A stretch of 64,000 nt of DNA from Flaccisagitta enflata (Eukaryota > Chaetognatha > Sagittoidea > Aphragmophora), in the NCBI GenBank assembly GCA_965153355.1, contig OZ231127.1, forward strand, positions 91,326,001-91,390,000, written 5' to 3'. A program made the position numbers and the translations under genes. The notes under the pieces are model-generated. The model saw only the letters and a list, made by a program, of their open reading frames with translations, did no database searches and had not been told where the DNA came from. Shown here piece after piece: positions 50,200 through 62,285 of this stretch (its first letter is position 1; each line of letters opens with the position of its first letter).

Positions 50200-50288
<89 letters not shown>
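50200..50288. repeat. CT microsatellite upstream of the FBXL gene
   Basis: About 44 CT units, about 325 bases before the FBXL start codon. Confidence 0.95.
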
Positions 50289-50289
<1 letters not shown>

Positions 50290-50614
50290 TCATTTCATTG
50301 TCAACGCTTTCGCGCCATCCTCAACAATTGTCACGCGATCAGTTGTCGTCTTGTCGATCTCGGTTCCTTGTTTGATATTAAACTCGTGGGTATAAAACAC
50401 CATGACAAGCGAACGAACATTTACATAACAAACTTATGACTGAAATGATTTTACTAATCATGTTCCATTTTCTCTCTTCCTTTTCATATCGATTCCAAAC
50501 AAATTCGATTGGAACATAAACTCTGAAGAAAAAAGAAGAAAATAAAACATTATCAGCTAAAAAAAAAAAAGACCACCAGTACAAATTTTCTCTAATCGCC
50601 TCTAATTATAAAAT

Positions 50615-51889
50615 ATGGGCCACTCCGTCGCAGTAATGGCCACTCCTTCCTGTACTCAACCGCTCGTCTTTGACAATTTAAGCAACGAGTTGATTTTAAA
50701 GATATTCAGTCAACTCCCCATGAAAGACTTGCTTCGTTCCTGTTGTCGCGTTAGTCGGAAATGGCGCACGCTGAGTCGGGCGCCGGAATTGTGGCGTCAC
50801 GTCACGTTGGACGTCAACAAGTTGGGATTATTAAAACGCGGCAACATGGATTACAGACCCACACTCATCACCGACGATATATTCACGAGTTTGACGTCAC
50901 TCAGCGACGGAATCGTCAACGTGGATCTGACTAACTGTAACGCTCTCTCAGTCGAGGCTGTTATCGCCATGACTCGTCGTTGTCCACAACTTCGTTCTCT
51001 CAACCTCACTCGCTCGACGCTTCCTTTGGACTCGGTCCTCGCTCAGCTCTCCACCAACTGTCCATTGTTGGAATCGCTCGCTCTAGACGGTTGTAATAAC
51101 GAATTCACCGACGACAGTCTCCGATCTCTCGTCTCGGGCTGTCGCCGACTTAAGAAACTCAACCTCGACAATAATTTTAGTCTTTCCGACGCCTCGTTGC
51201 TACATCTGGCTCAATACGCGCCTCAACTCGAGTACCTTTCGCTCGATCGTCGAGGACTCGCCCTCCACATAACAGAACCTCCGGATCTCATTACTGACAA
51301 GGGTCTTCAGCATCTAGCCGAGGGATGCGCCGGCTTGGAACAGTTGGACATTTCGTGTCGTTACAATCTCACGGCCAAAGGGTTTCGTCACCTCGCCAAA
51401 CTGCGACGTCTGAGAACGCTCGAAATGGTGCGCGTTACCAAGGTAACGGGTGAAAACGAAGAAGAAACTCGATCCTTATTGGAGGCGATCTTGGCGATTG
51501 TTGACGCCAACAGCGCGACTCTGGAATCGCTCGACGTCTCCATCTTGGAACGCATCGACGACGACTTCATTACGAGGCTCTCGAGGAAAGCCAAGAGCCT
51601 TCGGTGGTTATTCATCCGTGGCTCGACCGAATTGACAGGCAAAGGGTTGGAGGCGTTGGCCGATCATTGCTCGCAATTGACCAAATTGGAGTTGAGTTGG
51701 TGTCAAAAGTTGACGGATGAGGGCGTCAAGTATCTCGTCAATCGACGACCTACTCTTAGTTTTCTGAATCTCCTCCGATGCGACAATGTCACCGACGCGT
51801 GCGTGGATCAATTAATGGAGACTCATCCCTCAGTAAAGTTCCAAACGACTACTCTCGCACTCCGCCAACTGCTCGTTTCGTGTCGTTAA
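50615..51889 (+). CDS. F-box/leucine-rich-repeat protein (FBXL type), intronless
   Basis: A single 424-codon open frame from ATG 50615 to TAA 51889. Residues about 18-62 form an F-box (LSNELILKIFSQLPMKDLL, CCRVSRKWRTLSRAPELW). About ten cysteine-containing-type leucine-rich repeats follow, with LxxLxLxxCxxLTDxGLxxLxxxCxxL spacing; for example LTKLELSWCQKLTDEGVKYL and LESLALDGCNNEFTDDSL. Such proteins bind SKP1-CUL1 through the F-box and use the LRR arc to hold substrates for ubiquitination. The exact orthologue is not recognised (FBXL2/FBXL20/SKP2-like group). The ORF has no introns, unlike its neighbours, and a CT microsatellite lies about 330 bases upstream, so a 5' non-coding exon or a retrocopy origin is possible. 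CpG-rich codons and the intact frame argue for a working gene. A second ATG (50636, MATPSC) is an alternative start. Confidence 0.88.
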   Translation: MGHSVAVMATPSCTQPLVFDNLSNELILKIFSQLPMKDLLRSCCRVSRKWRTLSRAPELWRHVTLDVNKLGLLKRGNMDYRPTLITDDIFTSLTSLSDGIVNVDLTNCNALSVEAVIAMTRRCPQLRSLNLTRSTLPLDSVLAQLSTNCPLLESLALDGCNNEFTDDSLRSLVSGCRRLKKLNLDNNFSLSDASLLHLAQYAPQLEYLSLDRRGLALHITEPPDLITDKGLQHLAEGCAGLEQLDISCRYNLTAKGFRHLAKLRRLRTLEMVRVTKVTGENEEETRSLLEAILAIVDANSATLESLDVSILERIDDDFITRLSRKAKSLRWLFIRGSTELTGKGLEALADHCSQLTKLELSWCQKLTDEGVKYLVNRRPTLSFLNLLRCDNVTDACVDQLMETHPSVKFQTTTLALRQLLVSCR

Positions 51890-52688
51890 GGCCGAAGAAC
51901 CCTACTCCAGTGACGCTGAATTGATCTCACCGACCAACCAACTGACCGTGAAAAGTAATCGAAAATGTTGGCTTACCTCGTCTACATTTATGTAGTGTAA
52001 CCAGATTTCATCCATTGTTTTAGTTTGTTATTTTGGTCGCTTCCAGTAAATACCACGATGAATCCTTGCTTTCGTTATTCCGGATTCGCGTTAATGGATC
52101 TATCTAAGCTCGAGCTCATACTCCTATAAACGATCACTTTCTCGCCAGCAGAACAATATTTGTATTCATTTAGGATTCCTATTGATTGGACCGCGCGGTC
52201 GTACAGTACAGTGCAGATAAACTCATTTTTTCCATGTTATTGTTTATTTTCATTAAGGATATAAAAACGGGAAGGATGGAAGGAAGGAAGGAAAGAGCTG
52301 AATGCCAGTTTTTCGATTTCACCTTGAAGAGCTTTACGCCATTGTCTAGATTTGAAGATACGCAAAAGACTGACCAGTACTTACGCAGCTGCCTCGGAAA
52401 CGTTTGCTGCCTCGTTGGACATGGTTGATGAAATGCTAATTTGCATATTGCAGTTTATAGATTTATTCACACGCTAATAAACATTTTTTTAATAAAAATG
52501 ATATCATTCTCAATGTCGTTTATTTATCCCATTTATTGACCGAAAAAATGCTAAATATTTTCGTGTTTTAAGGCAAAAATGCTGTTTTATGTCGTTTACT
52601 CCTAATCACGATTGAGTTTCATTTGAGGGGATAATACAATAACAGTCGAGTAATCATTACGCTGATGAGATTACTCTTTTATCACGCA
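51890..52688. other. 3' flank of the FBXL gene
   Basis: It contains the recurrent motif at 52439-52453 and an AATAAA at about 52478. Nothing else recognised. Confidence 0.4.
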
Positions 52689-53248
52689 GGGACCCAGAGG
52701 GGGGCTCAGATCTTTTTATATTGATGTAACTAATGCTCTCCAAAAATTTTAGGACTATTGATTTTCTTGAACATTCATCATATTGAACTTGAAAAACGGC
52801 TCATCCTAAAGGGGGCCAACAGTTCAAAATAATTTTTCCTCAAAATTGTTGCCAGATTCAGATTCCTTGTAAAAACTTATGTCAGATACTATAGTTTATT
52901 TTTTCAAAATTTTGTTTTTAAGCTGTAAAAAAAAGGCAAATAACCTCTAAAAAGAAGTTTTCAAAAAACCCTTATTTTTGGAGTTTTTTTTTGCATTTTT
53001 TCAACTTAAAAACAAAATTTTGAAAAAAGAAAATATATTATCTGACATAAATTTTTAGAAGGAATTTGAATCTGGCATCAGATTTGAGGAAAAAATGATT
53101 TTGAAATTTTGGCCCTCTTAAGGATGAACCATTTTTTCAGGTGCAATATGACGAATATTTAAGAACGGCTATGGTCCTGAAATCTTCAGAATACATTAGT
53201 TACATCAAAATAAAGAAATCTAGGCCCTCCTCTCGGTCCCTACATGAA
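52689..53248. mobile_element. Foldback element 'gggacc.agagg.gggc'
   Basis: Arms 52689-52960 and about 52985-53248 are inverted copies ('gatgtaactaatg', 'cagattcagattcctt', 'tttcaaaattttgttttta'). They meet at an A/T-rich centre near 52,972. Confidence 0.82.
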
Positions 53249-53542
53249 AAAAAGTCTCTCTCCTTAGCGTAGTAATCATTAGTCAACCCAACGCGGCAAC
53301 GGCTCGGTCGTCAACTCAGCTACTAGGTAGCTAGATTTAGCTACTACAGAGGGGTGCTTAACTACCAAAAAATGCGTTTAGTTACCAGCTATTGATTTAG
53401 ATATTTTTGATGATTTCCTTCAGTTACTTTAGCATCTATTTAGCTACTTGAGACTGATGTTTTTTGCTACAAAAATACTTTGTCATAGGAGGCAAAATCT
53501 GTCTGTCTGTCTGTCTGTCTCTCTGTCTGTCTCTGTTTGACA

Positions 53543-53623
<81 letters not shown>

Positions 53624-53808
53624 TCCATGGCTTTATGTTTTGGTATTTGGTTTCATTTCCGAGTTTTGATGCAGTGCCACGTTGTGTTTATAAGCTATCG
53701 TTGGTCAGTCTGTCCATCCGTCTGTGGATCAGTTTGTCAACATCGAGTTTTGACTTACTTCTTTCAAGGGGCTGGCCAACACCACCTATACAATATAGCC
53801 CAGTTGTA

Positions 53809-54222
53809 TTTTTAGTCGCATATTACGCGACTCTACACCTCGCTTTGTTGGTTGGTCCGCCCGCCCATCCATCCATCCGTCCATCAGACTGCCAGTCCAT
53901 TGGTCTATTGGTCTGTCCATTTGACCATCCATCCATCTGTCTGTCCATCTGTCTGTCCATCTGTCTGTTTATCATATTTTACTTTTTTTTTACTTTAAGT
54001 CATTTTGAGTCATTCTAAGTCAAACTGAGTCATTTTAAGTCATTCTAAGTTATTTCAAGTCATATTACGCTACATTGAGTCACTTAAGTCAAATAAGTTA
54101 TTTTTTGTTTAAAGTCATTTAAAATCATCTTAAGTCATCTTAAGTCATCTTAAGTCATTTAATGTCATCCTAAGTTATTTATGTTCTGCACGCAACGTAT
54201 AGCCATAGGTGTTGGCCTTGTT
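53809..54222 (-). mobile_element. Helentron/HINE-like element with an AAGTCATTTT minisatellite
   Basis: The 3' hairpin GTCGCGTAATATGCGAC with TAAAAA is at the left, followed by a GTCC/CATC tract. Then about 18 units of 'ttaagtcatt' (53993-54180) and a 'ggccttgtt' end. Confidence 0.75.
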
Positions 54223-54291
54223 TACATGTGATGTGGATTGGAAGTTCATTTTTGATTAACTACCATTCAGACTTTCAGAGTTGTGTGAAGC

Positions 54292-54293
<2 letters not shown>

Positions 54294-54374
<81 letters not shown>
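54294..54374. repeat. GT microsatellite
   Basis: About 40 GT units. Confidence 0.95.
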
Positions 54375-54375
<1 letters not shown>

Positions 54376-54796
54376 CCCTACTTGAAGTTATTTCATTCGG
54401 TGCCACATAGCGCTAAGGCATGACAAAAAAAATTTAGCTACTCATTTAGATACTTAGAAAAAAATTTTAGATATTCTTTTGATACCTAGAGGGCTACTGT
54501 CAGCTACCTGGGCTAGGACCTTTTTGGCGACCGAGGGCAACAGAGAAATTCAGAATGCTTATGCGTCAAAATCATGGTACACATGTGGCTGGACTTCAGT
54601 CAGTCAGTTAGCGTGATCCATTTCAAACAGCGGAATAAGGGCCGTGACAATGGCTGACATTCTGTCGATGACCGTTACCGATTTGGCACTTCAGATAATC
54701 GGGGGGGGGAAATTGGTGGCCTAACTACAGGTACAGTCATGACAGTAGTCGCAGTGCCTTCCCGTAGTGTGAATATCTTTTCTTTGAACTGATTAT

Positions 54797-54976
54797 GTTG
54801 GTTGGTCGGTCCGTCTGTCCTCCTGTCCATCCATCTGTTCGTCCGCCCAAAACATCTTTAAAATAGTCTCTTTTTTAATTTTTTAGGTGTGAAATATTGT
54901 CCTATTGTAATTATTAAGTACTGTAATACTGCCCCTGCCCAACCGTCCGCTACTTTTGCCCTGTCTTGGGCTTGTT
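54797..54976 (-). mobile_element. Decayed Helentron/HINE-like copy
   Basis: A GGTCGGTCCGTC tract and 'actgcccctgcccaaccgtccgc', with a 'gggcttgtt' end; the hairpin end is missing. Confidence 0.6.
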
Positions 54977-55570
54977 CCCTTCTATCTTGATGGCTGCAGT
55001 TTTATTTCATAAAATCATAGGAAGATAGATAGTCTTATATATTTAAATATTACTCGAGGCTTAACAAAACGATTGATAGATAGTGAGATAGTCTAGGTGA
55101 TTTTAGATCATTCCTGAAAGAGTCAATTCTGGCAAATTCTCAGTTGCGGGAAGGAAGCGATACTTGTACTCTTTTGTTCCAAACCATGAGTGCAGCAAAG
55201 CAACGACATTTCCAGATGAATTGTGCCATTTTTGCCGAACAAGGGAAAACCCTGACAATAACCCGAGGCAAAGAAATCTGTCAAAAGGAGAGAATTCTGG
55301 AGCCGCAGAAAACAAGGTTTTTTTTTCAAATCTGCTTTCTAGCAACACGAAATCCAAACACGCACTTTGGGCTCAAATTCAAGTTTTGGTTCAGTCCAAA
55401 AAGCAGGGATGTGCAGTGATTTCAAGAACATGTTCAACTTTGGCAGTGGGGAAGCTGATAGCATATGAGCCATAGTATAGAAGAAAAAGTGGAATGGAAG
55501 TGGTGGTAGCGGAAGGAAAATCAACCACTTTCGCATCCCTACTAAGAACATTGCTTCCTTATTTATGTAC

Positions 55571-56176
55571 AGAACGATGGGAGCAAAGACGACCAAGACT
55601 GGAGGATAGATTTTTAATATTTTAATTTCATTTAATTCATAAAAAGGATTAAAGATTTATGTTAATAAAATATTGCTCTTTTGCTTGAATATGTTTTGCT
55701 TGAATATGTTAGTTTTTCTTATCCTTTAATTTGTGACTTGACTTCATCAGGACTTCATTTTTCAATGTTTTAACTTAGCACATCAGATCAAGCTAAAAAT
55801 TTTAGTTAATTTTGAAAAAAAATCAGCTACTTTTGTAGGTTTTACAGTTATTTTTTAGAAAGAACAATTATGTAAATTAATATCTGGGCAAAACTTTAAA
55901 CAAAAAAAAAACGTATAAAAATAATCCAATTGAGCTGTTTTTTTTTTTTAATTAGATAAGATTTTCTGCTCAATCTGTTGATTAGGTTATTGCATTAAAA
56001 AATGAAGTCTTGATGAAGTCAAGTCACAAGTTGAAAAATAAAGCCAATATATTCAAGCAAAAAAAAAAAAAACAACCTTTAATTAGCATAGATTCTAATT
56101 TTTTTAAACATCAAATTAAAGTAAGATAATAATCTATCCTCCACTCTAGGTCGTCTTTGCTCCCATCGTACTGTTC
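55571..56176. mobile_element. Foldback MITE, sister of 7667-7968
   Basis: Terminal 'acagaacgatgggagcaaag' and inverted 'ctttgctcccatcgtactgt'. 'gacttgacttcatcaggac' appears inverted in the other arm as 'gatgaagtcaagtcac'. Confidence 0.82.
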
Positions 56177-56271
56177 AATATGAAAAGAATGAATACGGTA
56201 TGAAGATAAAGCGAGTAACTCAATCAGATTTCTTTTCAATAAAACATCCTTTCTTTCCGTAAATAAAACTT

Positions 56272-56500
56272 GTCTCTAGGTGCAGACACGCAACTCTGTT
56301 GGAGATTTCGTCTGTCTGTCCGTCCATCCGTCGGTCTGTCTTTCCATACATCAGCATAGACGATAAGTAGGAAAACGAGCGTTTTACATAATTTTAGTCG
56401 CTCTTTGAGTGTGTGTGTGTGTGTGTGGGGGGGTGTGAATAGGGGTTAATTGCCCCTGCCTATCCGTCTGCAATGATATTGTGACCCCGCGTCACTTGTT
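56272..56500 (-). mobile_element. Helentron/HINE-like element, same subfamily as 8136-8370
   Basis: Minus strand: AACAAGTGACGCGGGGTCAC, then 'gcagacggataggcaggggc', and a decayed 3' hairpin 'gttgcgtgtctgcacc'. A GT microsatellite interrupts it. Confidence 0.78.
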
Positions 56501-56686
56501 ATTATCAAAAGTGGTCGCGTTTCGTCTTGAAATTTCGGCGCTCAGTGGGCCGTCGACCGTTTTGGTGTTTTGCTGTTAGCTGTTTGGCGCTTTGCCTAAG
56601 AGACACGCTTAGCCTTGGAGACACGCTTTGCCTTAGAGACACGCGAAGCGAAGTTTCCAGCTTTCCAAGTTTTCTTTGCAAAACCT

Positions 56687-56694
56687 ATATAAGG
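56687..56694 (+). promoter_or_regulatory. Candidate TATA box
   Basis: TATATAAG stands in an otherwise GC-mixed stretch preceded by three repeats of a 'gagacacgc..tgcct' motif (about 56600-56650). It is the clearest TATA element in the window; it could serve the hypothetical ORF at 56957 or an unrecognised small RNA. Confidence 0.3.
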
Positions 56695-56956
56695 AGAGAA
56701 TCTGCAAAAAAGAGGCAAACCAGACCAAACACTCCACAGCTTCAATGCGTAGAAGAACGCACAAAAACAATCTAAACGCAAAAGCTTAAAAGCAATTCAT
56801 GTCCAATCAACTACCAAAACAGGACTTCACGACTTTTTAGTCCAATATTAACGTCGATTTTGTCATAAGGAACGTCAATAAGTGCCTTAAAACAAGAACA
56901 AAAAAGTGCCACAATTTAACACTTTCCCCTGAGAGGAAAAAAGAAGAGCAACAAAA

Positions 56957-57229
56957 ATGCCGAAATTGATTTATCACGACTTAAAGTCAACCCAACGGAA
57001 GACCAGCATTTACTCCAAGAACAACAACAACACCGACCCAAACAACAATAACAACGATCAAGCCAAAAGAGACATGCCCAAACCAGCGAAACCTCAGGTC
57101 AAAAACTTAAAATACGTGGATTTGATCGTCAGATGGCGCAAAAAAACCGCAGACTCGAAAAGACAAAAGATGGCGGAAAAAGGTTGGGATCAAGAAAGTG
57201 GGAAAAAAGCGGAGGAACGTCAAAGATGA
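56957..57229 (+). CDS. Hypothetical basic protein, 90 codons (weak)
   Basis: An ORF rich in Lys, Arg, Asn and Gln, starting MPKLIYHDLK. A TATATAAG box lies about 265 bases upstream (56687-56694), and the ATG context is aaaATG. A second overlapping frame (57133-57375) continues with similarly basic residues, so the region may be one frameshifted ORF. I do not recognise the family; it could be a transposon remnant or chance. Confidence 0.25.
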   Translation: MPKLIYHDLKSTQRKTSIYSKNNNNTDPNNNNNDQAKRDMPKPAKPQVKNLKYVDLIVRWRKKTADSKRQKMAEKGWDQESGKKAEERQR

Positions 57230-57612
57230 AGAGAAGAATACATCAGAGACAGATGGAAGAAAAACACTGCCAAAGTTTTAATTCCTGGTTGACTAATGAT
57301 ATTACTGACAACCTTCAAATACTCCAAGACCCGAACAACCTCAATTCGATTGTTTATCAATGTGTTTTTTATTAATTCTTTATTTGGCGATTTACATGTT
57401 TTTTAAGATATTGCATGCCCTGATCAAAATACTTTTTTTCATGTCGGCCATCGTAAATTTTTCTCGGACAAAATTTTATCAATGCACTGTAAATCATGTG
57501 ATGTAACATAGTGGTATAAGATGGTGGTATCAAATCCCATTTCATCGAGTTAGTTCATCTAGTTAGTCATGGTTGCCGTTGAAAAATAAATCAATTTGCC
57601 TAGCAGAAATTT

Positions 57613-57692
57613 TGCTTGTGACGGACGGACCGACGGATCGACGCACCAACGGAACGACAAAGCAGGGTGTAGAGTCGCGCAGCACGCGACTA
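57613..57692 (+). mobile_element. Helentron/HINE-like 3' fragment
   Basis: 'gtgacggacggaccgacgg', 'aaagcagggtgtagagt', and hairpin GTCGCGCAGCACGCGAC then TAGAAA. Confidence 0.72.
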
Positions 57693-57879
57693 GAAAAATT
57701 CAAGCATCGATCAGAGTGTGATTGAATGAGAGACTTTCATAAATAATAGGCTCAGGGTCCAAATCCCAGCCTTGAGGCCCTAATCCCAGCCTCAAAGCCC
57801 AAATCTCAGACCCAAGGCCCATAACCCATTTCCAAGGCTCAGATCTAAGCCTTGAGGTTTAGATCTCAGCCCTTTATCA

Positions 57880-60800
57880 TCCTTAGCAGGAAATTTGGCA
57901 CAAACATATTGGTTTAGAAACGGCACTTCTAGGTGGTTCAGTGATGTGATATTTGGAGCATAGTCCCACAATAAGTTCTACTGAGTGATGATATGAACCA
58001 TAATTCACTCATACAATCGATGTGCCCTATAGAAGGCTTCATTAGTAAAATGGGCATTCAGATTTTGAAGAGTTTTTACCGGCCTAATTCCGTTACCTGC
58101 ACAAGTTGAGCTAGCTGCATTATTTCTAGTCGCAAAAAAAAAATCAAGTAAGGAGGCTAAAAAAAGGTCAATCTTGTGTAAAAAAACCTGGGGAATCCAA
58201 CCGTGACCTTTTTAGAGCCCTACGCGGGGGCGATTAGAAACGGCCCCAAAAAATCACCAAAAAATGGCTATTTTTGGGTATTTTTGGCCAAAATTTTGTA
58301 CTTAAATGGAGGCCAAGAGTTTGAATTCATAGTTGGGTATATTTCAAGATGTGAGAGACCAGTAAAACAAGAATCATGATGATGGGGCTATTGTGGGGTA
58401 CCTAAAAAGGCTCAAAAAGGGCCCCTAAAGCGAAAACTTAATAGTTTTTTTCATTGTGGCTACAAAATGATTGGAATGCCTTCAAATTTGGATTGGTTCC
58501 TAATAAATGCAACTACCATCATGCAAAAAATTGTGGCCCTCCTTAAATGACTTTATAGGAAAATTTGGCCCCAAACCAAAAAAATCGGGTTTTTGAGTTC
58601 ATTGACCTAAAAACAACATTTAAAGGTCAGGGTCCTTTTGCTAATTAAGATGTTTGGAGGTTCCAAAAAAAATTTCAGAACATATTTCCAAGAACTGACT
58701 GAGATATGACCATTTGAAGTGACATGGTAAAATTAAAAAATGGCGAAAATGACCATTTTTGGGGATTCTTAGAAAAAATTAAGTGCAAAAAGGGGTCCCA
58801 ACAGTTTTAATTCATGATTGGGGACACTTAAAGATTTGAGAGACTAGGAAAACAAGAATCATAATGATGGGGTACCTAAAAAGGCCCAAAAAGGGCCCCT
58901 AAAGCGAAAAAAAAGTTTTTTCTTCATTGTGGCTACAAAAATGATTGGAATGCCTTCAAATTTGAAATGGAAGTTCCTAATAAATACAACTACCATCATG
59001 GAAAAAATTGTGGCCCTCCTTAAATGACTTCATAGGGAAATTTGGCTAAAAAAACAAAAATTGCTCAAAAAAAATTGGGTTTTTGAGTTCATTGACCTAA
59101 AAACAATATTGAAAGGTCAGGGTACCCCATTTTTTTTTCTATTTTGCTAAAATAACATGTTTGGAGGTTGCAAAATAAATTTCAGGCAATATTTTAGAAA
59201 AATGGCTGAGAAATGACCATTTTAAGTGACGTGGTAAAACTGAAAAACGGCGAAAAAGCCATTTTTTTGGATTTAAGTACAAAAAGAGGTCCCAATAGTT
59301 TTAATTCATAGTTAGGGAAACTCCAAGATGTAAGAGACAAGGAAAACAAGAATCATGATGATGGGTGTATTGTGAGGTACCTAAAAAGGCCCGAAAAGGG
59401 CCCCTAAAGCAAAAAATAAATATTTTTTTTTCATTGTGGCTACAAAAATGATTGGAATGTCTTTAAATTTATATATTTATATATTTTTTGTTTTAGGGGC
59501 CTTTTTTGGGCCTTTTTAGATACCTCACAATAGCTCCATTGTCATGTTCCTTATTTTCCTAGTCCCCTATATCTTTAAGTGATCCCAAATAAGAATTAAA
59601 ACTATTGGGACCTCTTTTTATACTTAAAATTTTCAAAGAATGGCTATTTTCGCCGTTTTTCAGTTTTACTATGTCACTTCAAATGGTCATATCTCGGCCA
59701 TTTTTAAAAAATATTGCCTGAAATTTTTTTTGCAACTTCCAAACATGTTGATTTAGCAAAATAGAAAAAAAAATTGGGGTACCCTGACCTTTCAATGTTG
59801 TTTTTAGGTCAATGAACTCAAAAAAACCAATTTTTTGGAGCAATTTTTGTTTTTTTTTTAGCCAAATTTTCCTATGAAGTCATTTAGGGGAGCCACAATT
59901 TTTTCCATAATGGTAGTTGTATTCATTAGGAACTTCCACTTCAAATTTGAAGGCATTCCAATCATTTTTGTAGCCACAATGAAGAAAAAACTTTTTTTTT
60001 TTGCTTTAGGGGCCCTATTTGGGCCTTTTTAGATACCCCACAATAGCCCCATCATTATGATTCTTGTTTTCCTAGTCTCTCACATCTTTAAGTGTCCCCA
60101 ATCATGAATGAAAATTGTTGGGACCCCTTTTTGCACTTAATTTTTTTTAAGAATCCCCAAAAATAGTCATTTTCACCATTTTTTAATTTTACCACGTCAC
60201 TTCAAATGGTCATATCTCAGTCAGTTCTTGGAAATATGACCTGAAATTTTTTTTGGAACCTCCAAACATCTTATATTAGCAAAAGAGAAAAAAAAATTGG
60301 GGGACCCTGACCTTTAATTGTTGTTTTTAGGTCAATGAACTCAAAAACCCGATTTTTTTGGAGCGATTTTTGGTTTTTGGGGCCAAATTTTCCTATGAAG
60401 TCATTTAAGGAGGGCCACAATTTTTTGCATGATGGTAGTTGCATTTATTAGGAACTCCCAATTCAAATTTGAAGGCATTTCAATCATTTTTTTAGCCACA
60501 ATGAAAAAAAAACTATTAAGTTTTCACTTTAAGGGCCCTTTTTGAGCCTTTATAGGTACCCCACAATAGCCCCATCATCATGATTCTTGTTTTACTAGTC
60601 TCTCACATCTTGAAGTATACCCAACTATGAATTTAAATACTTGGCCTCCATTTAAGTATAAAATTTTGGCCAAAAATACCCAAAAATAGCCATTTTTTGG
60701 TGTTTTTTTGGGGCCGTTTCTAAACGCCCCCGCGTAGGGCTCTAAAAAGGTCACGGTTGGATTCCCCAGGTTTTTTTACATAAGATTGGGTCTTTTTTAG

Positions 60801-61258
60801 CCTCCTTACTAAATTTTTTTTTTTTTTCATCGTAGCCCAACTTGTGCAGGTAACGGAATTAGGCAAAATGGAAACTCGGCCCTCTCACAAATTATCCTCA
60901 TGCTTCACGTCCTTGAGAGGTCAATGCTTTTTACATAACTTGACCTTAATGTGAAATGGTCATACGGTATGACTCATACCAACGCATGACCGAGTCCAGG
61001 GTTTTAGAAACAATTGACAAAGAAGCAATTGATAAACAAACAATTGATAAAGATATGCCAGTTTCACCCACTCGTTTGAGAAACGTTTTAGAAAACTTTG
61101 GCACATTGACCTTCTTATCAATACAGATTGCCATTAGTCTTGATCTTGGCTCATTAGCGCTCCAAATTACTAGACTTTTGCACTTTATGTGTAATATATT
61201 TGCCCTATATTGATATAACTCACTATGTTATATTTGTGCCAAATTTCATGCCTAGGGT
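57880..61258. mobile_element. Diverged relative of the 31919 MITE, hosting a 2.8 kb palindrome
   Basis: Left 'aggaaatttggcacaaacat' and right 'atatttgtgccaaatttcatg' ends are inverted copies. The adjacent sequence (57,900-58,085) follows 31,940-32,130 ('gttctat.g...catagaaggc', 'tttttaccggccta'). Confidence 0.68.
58085..60862. mobile_element. Giant 2.8 kb palindrome (foldback element) with internal repeats
   Basis: The ends 'ttccgttacctgcacaagttg' and inverted 'caacttgtgcaggtaacggaa' (60839-60859) enclose arms matching to a centre near 59,475 ('tatatttatatat'). Each arm itself holds three related modules of about 500 bases ('aagggcccctaaagc', 'cattgtggctacaaaa', 'gttcattgacctaaaaac'). No coding frame. 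Confidence 0.9.
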
Positions 61259-61414
61259 GTTAGCCTAAATCCCAGTTTAAAACCATAGTTGCAGCCTCAG
61301 TGGTCGAATCAACCCATTAAAACATAGAATACTCCATGATTTCCCACAAGCCAAAGCTTAGTTCATCGGACTATTTGTTGGCTGTTGCTCCTCCCACCAT
61401 CTCATCCCCACATA

Positions 61415-62283
61415 ACAGGATGCGCAAAATTATTCGGACTATCCATAGAAAGAAAACCATACTTAGAAGGGACTCAGCATTATGAATTTGAGCCAGAGTA
61501 CCCCAGCTAGTTATACTAGAAGCAAGAATTGATTGTAGGTCTTTTCTAAGTCCTTTGTCACTAAGGGAGCTAAATGATTTGAAGCAAATATTTTGATTTT
61601 GACAGGATCTTATTTTATAAGCAAAATAGGTTACAAAATCATTGATTCTTGTATTTGTAACTAATCTATTTTGACTTTCTTAGCTCAACACACACTATGA
61701 TGGAGGAGGTAAGTTGAATCAACATCAATGGAGCTCACAAAAGCAAATAAACTTGGCCTAAAGGGCCAGTAAAACAAACAACAGAATTTCAGTTTTTTTT
61801 GATGAATTTTTTAAATGAGAGTTTTATCTCAGTCAAATTTACCTGAAAAATATTTCTTCTGACTTTTTCATTCTTTGTGAATTTTTGTTTAAGATGTTAA
61901 AAAGGAAACTTTTTTCATAGGAGAAAACTCAGAACACTCGTTGCTTAGGTGAAGCTCTTTTTGTCCTAGCTTTACTAGAATTAGATTTTTATTTCAAAAT
62001 CATTTTTTTCTTTTTTCTGATTGAGAAAAAAATGTCACGCCGCAGGCTAAAAAGAGAAAAAAAAATGTTTAACTGGAATACTTTTGGATTTCCCATTCAA
62101 GCAAGTATTTCAAGTATTCCAGAGCCAGAAGCAAAAATAACAAAAAGTAAATAAAGCAATTTAAAGAGTGAGGTTCATTATCTGAGATGATTTTTACTCC
62201 TTATGTTGTCAAAAATCTTTTTTTTTTTTGCAGGATTTTTAAGAAAAGTAACTGTCAAGTCCGGATAATTTTGCACACCCTGT
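61415..62283. mobile_element. TA-flanked Tc1/mariner-like MITE
   Basis: ACAGGATGCGCAAAATTAT (left) and ATAATTTTGCACACCCTGT (right) are inverted ends, flanked by TA at 61413-61414 and 62284-62285. 869 bases, no transposase frame. Confidence 0.85.
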
Positions 62284-62285
62284 TA

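Larger units (their letters stand above)
53290..54541. mobile_element. Imperfect TIR element with 'agctac' subrepeats, carrying nested insertions
   Basis: The left 'cggcaacggctcggtcg...ggtagct' and right 'agctacctgggctagg...gcgaccgagggcaac' ends are inverted relatives. Inside are CTGT/CT repeats (53500-53623), a Helentron/HINE-like copy (53809-54222) and a GT microsatellite (54294-54374). Confidence 0.55.
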
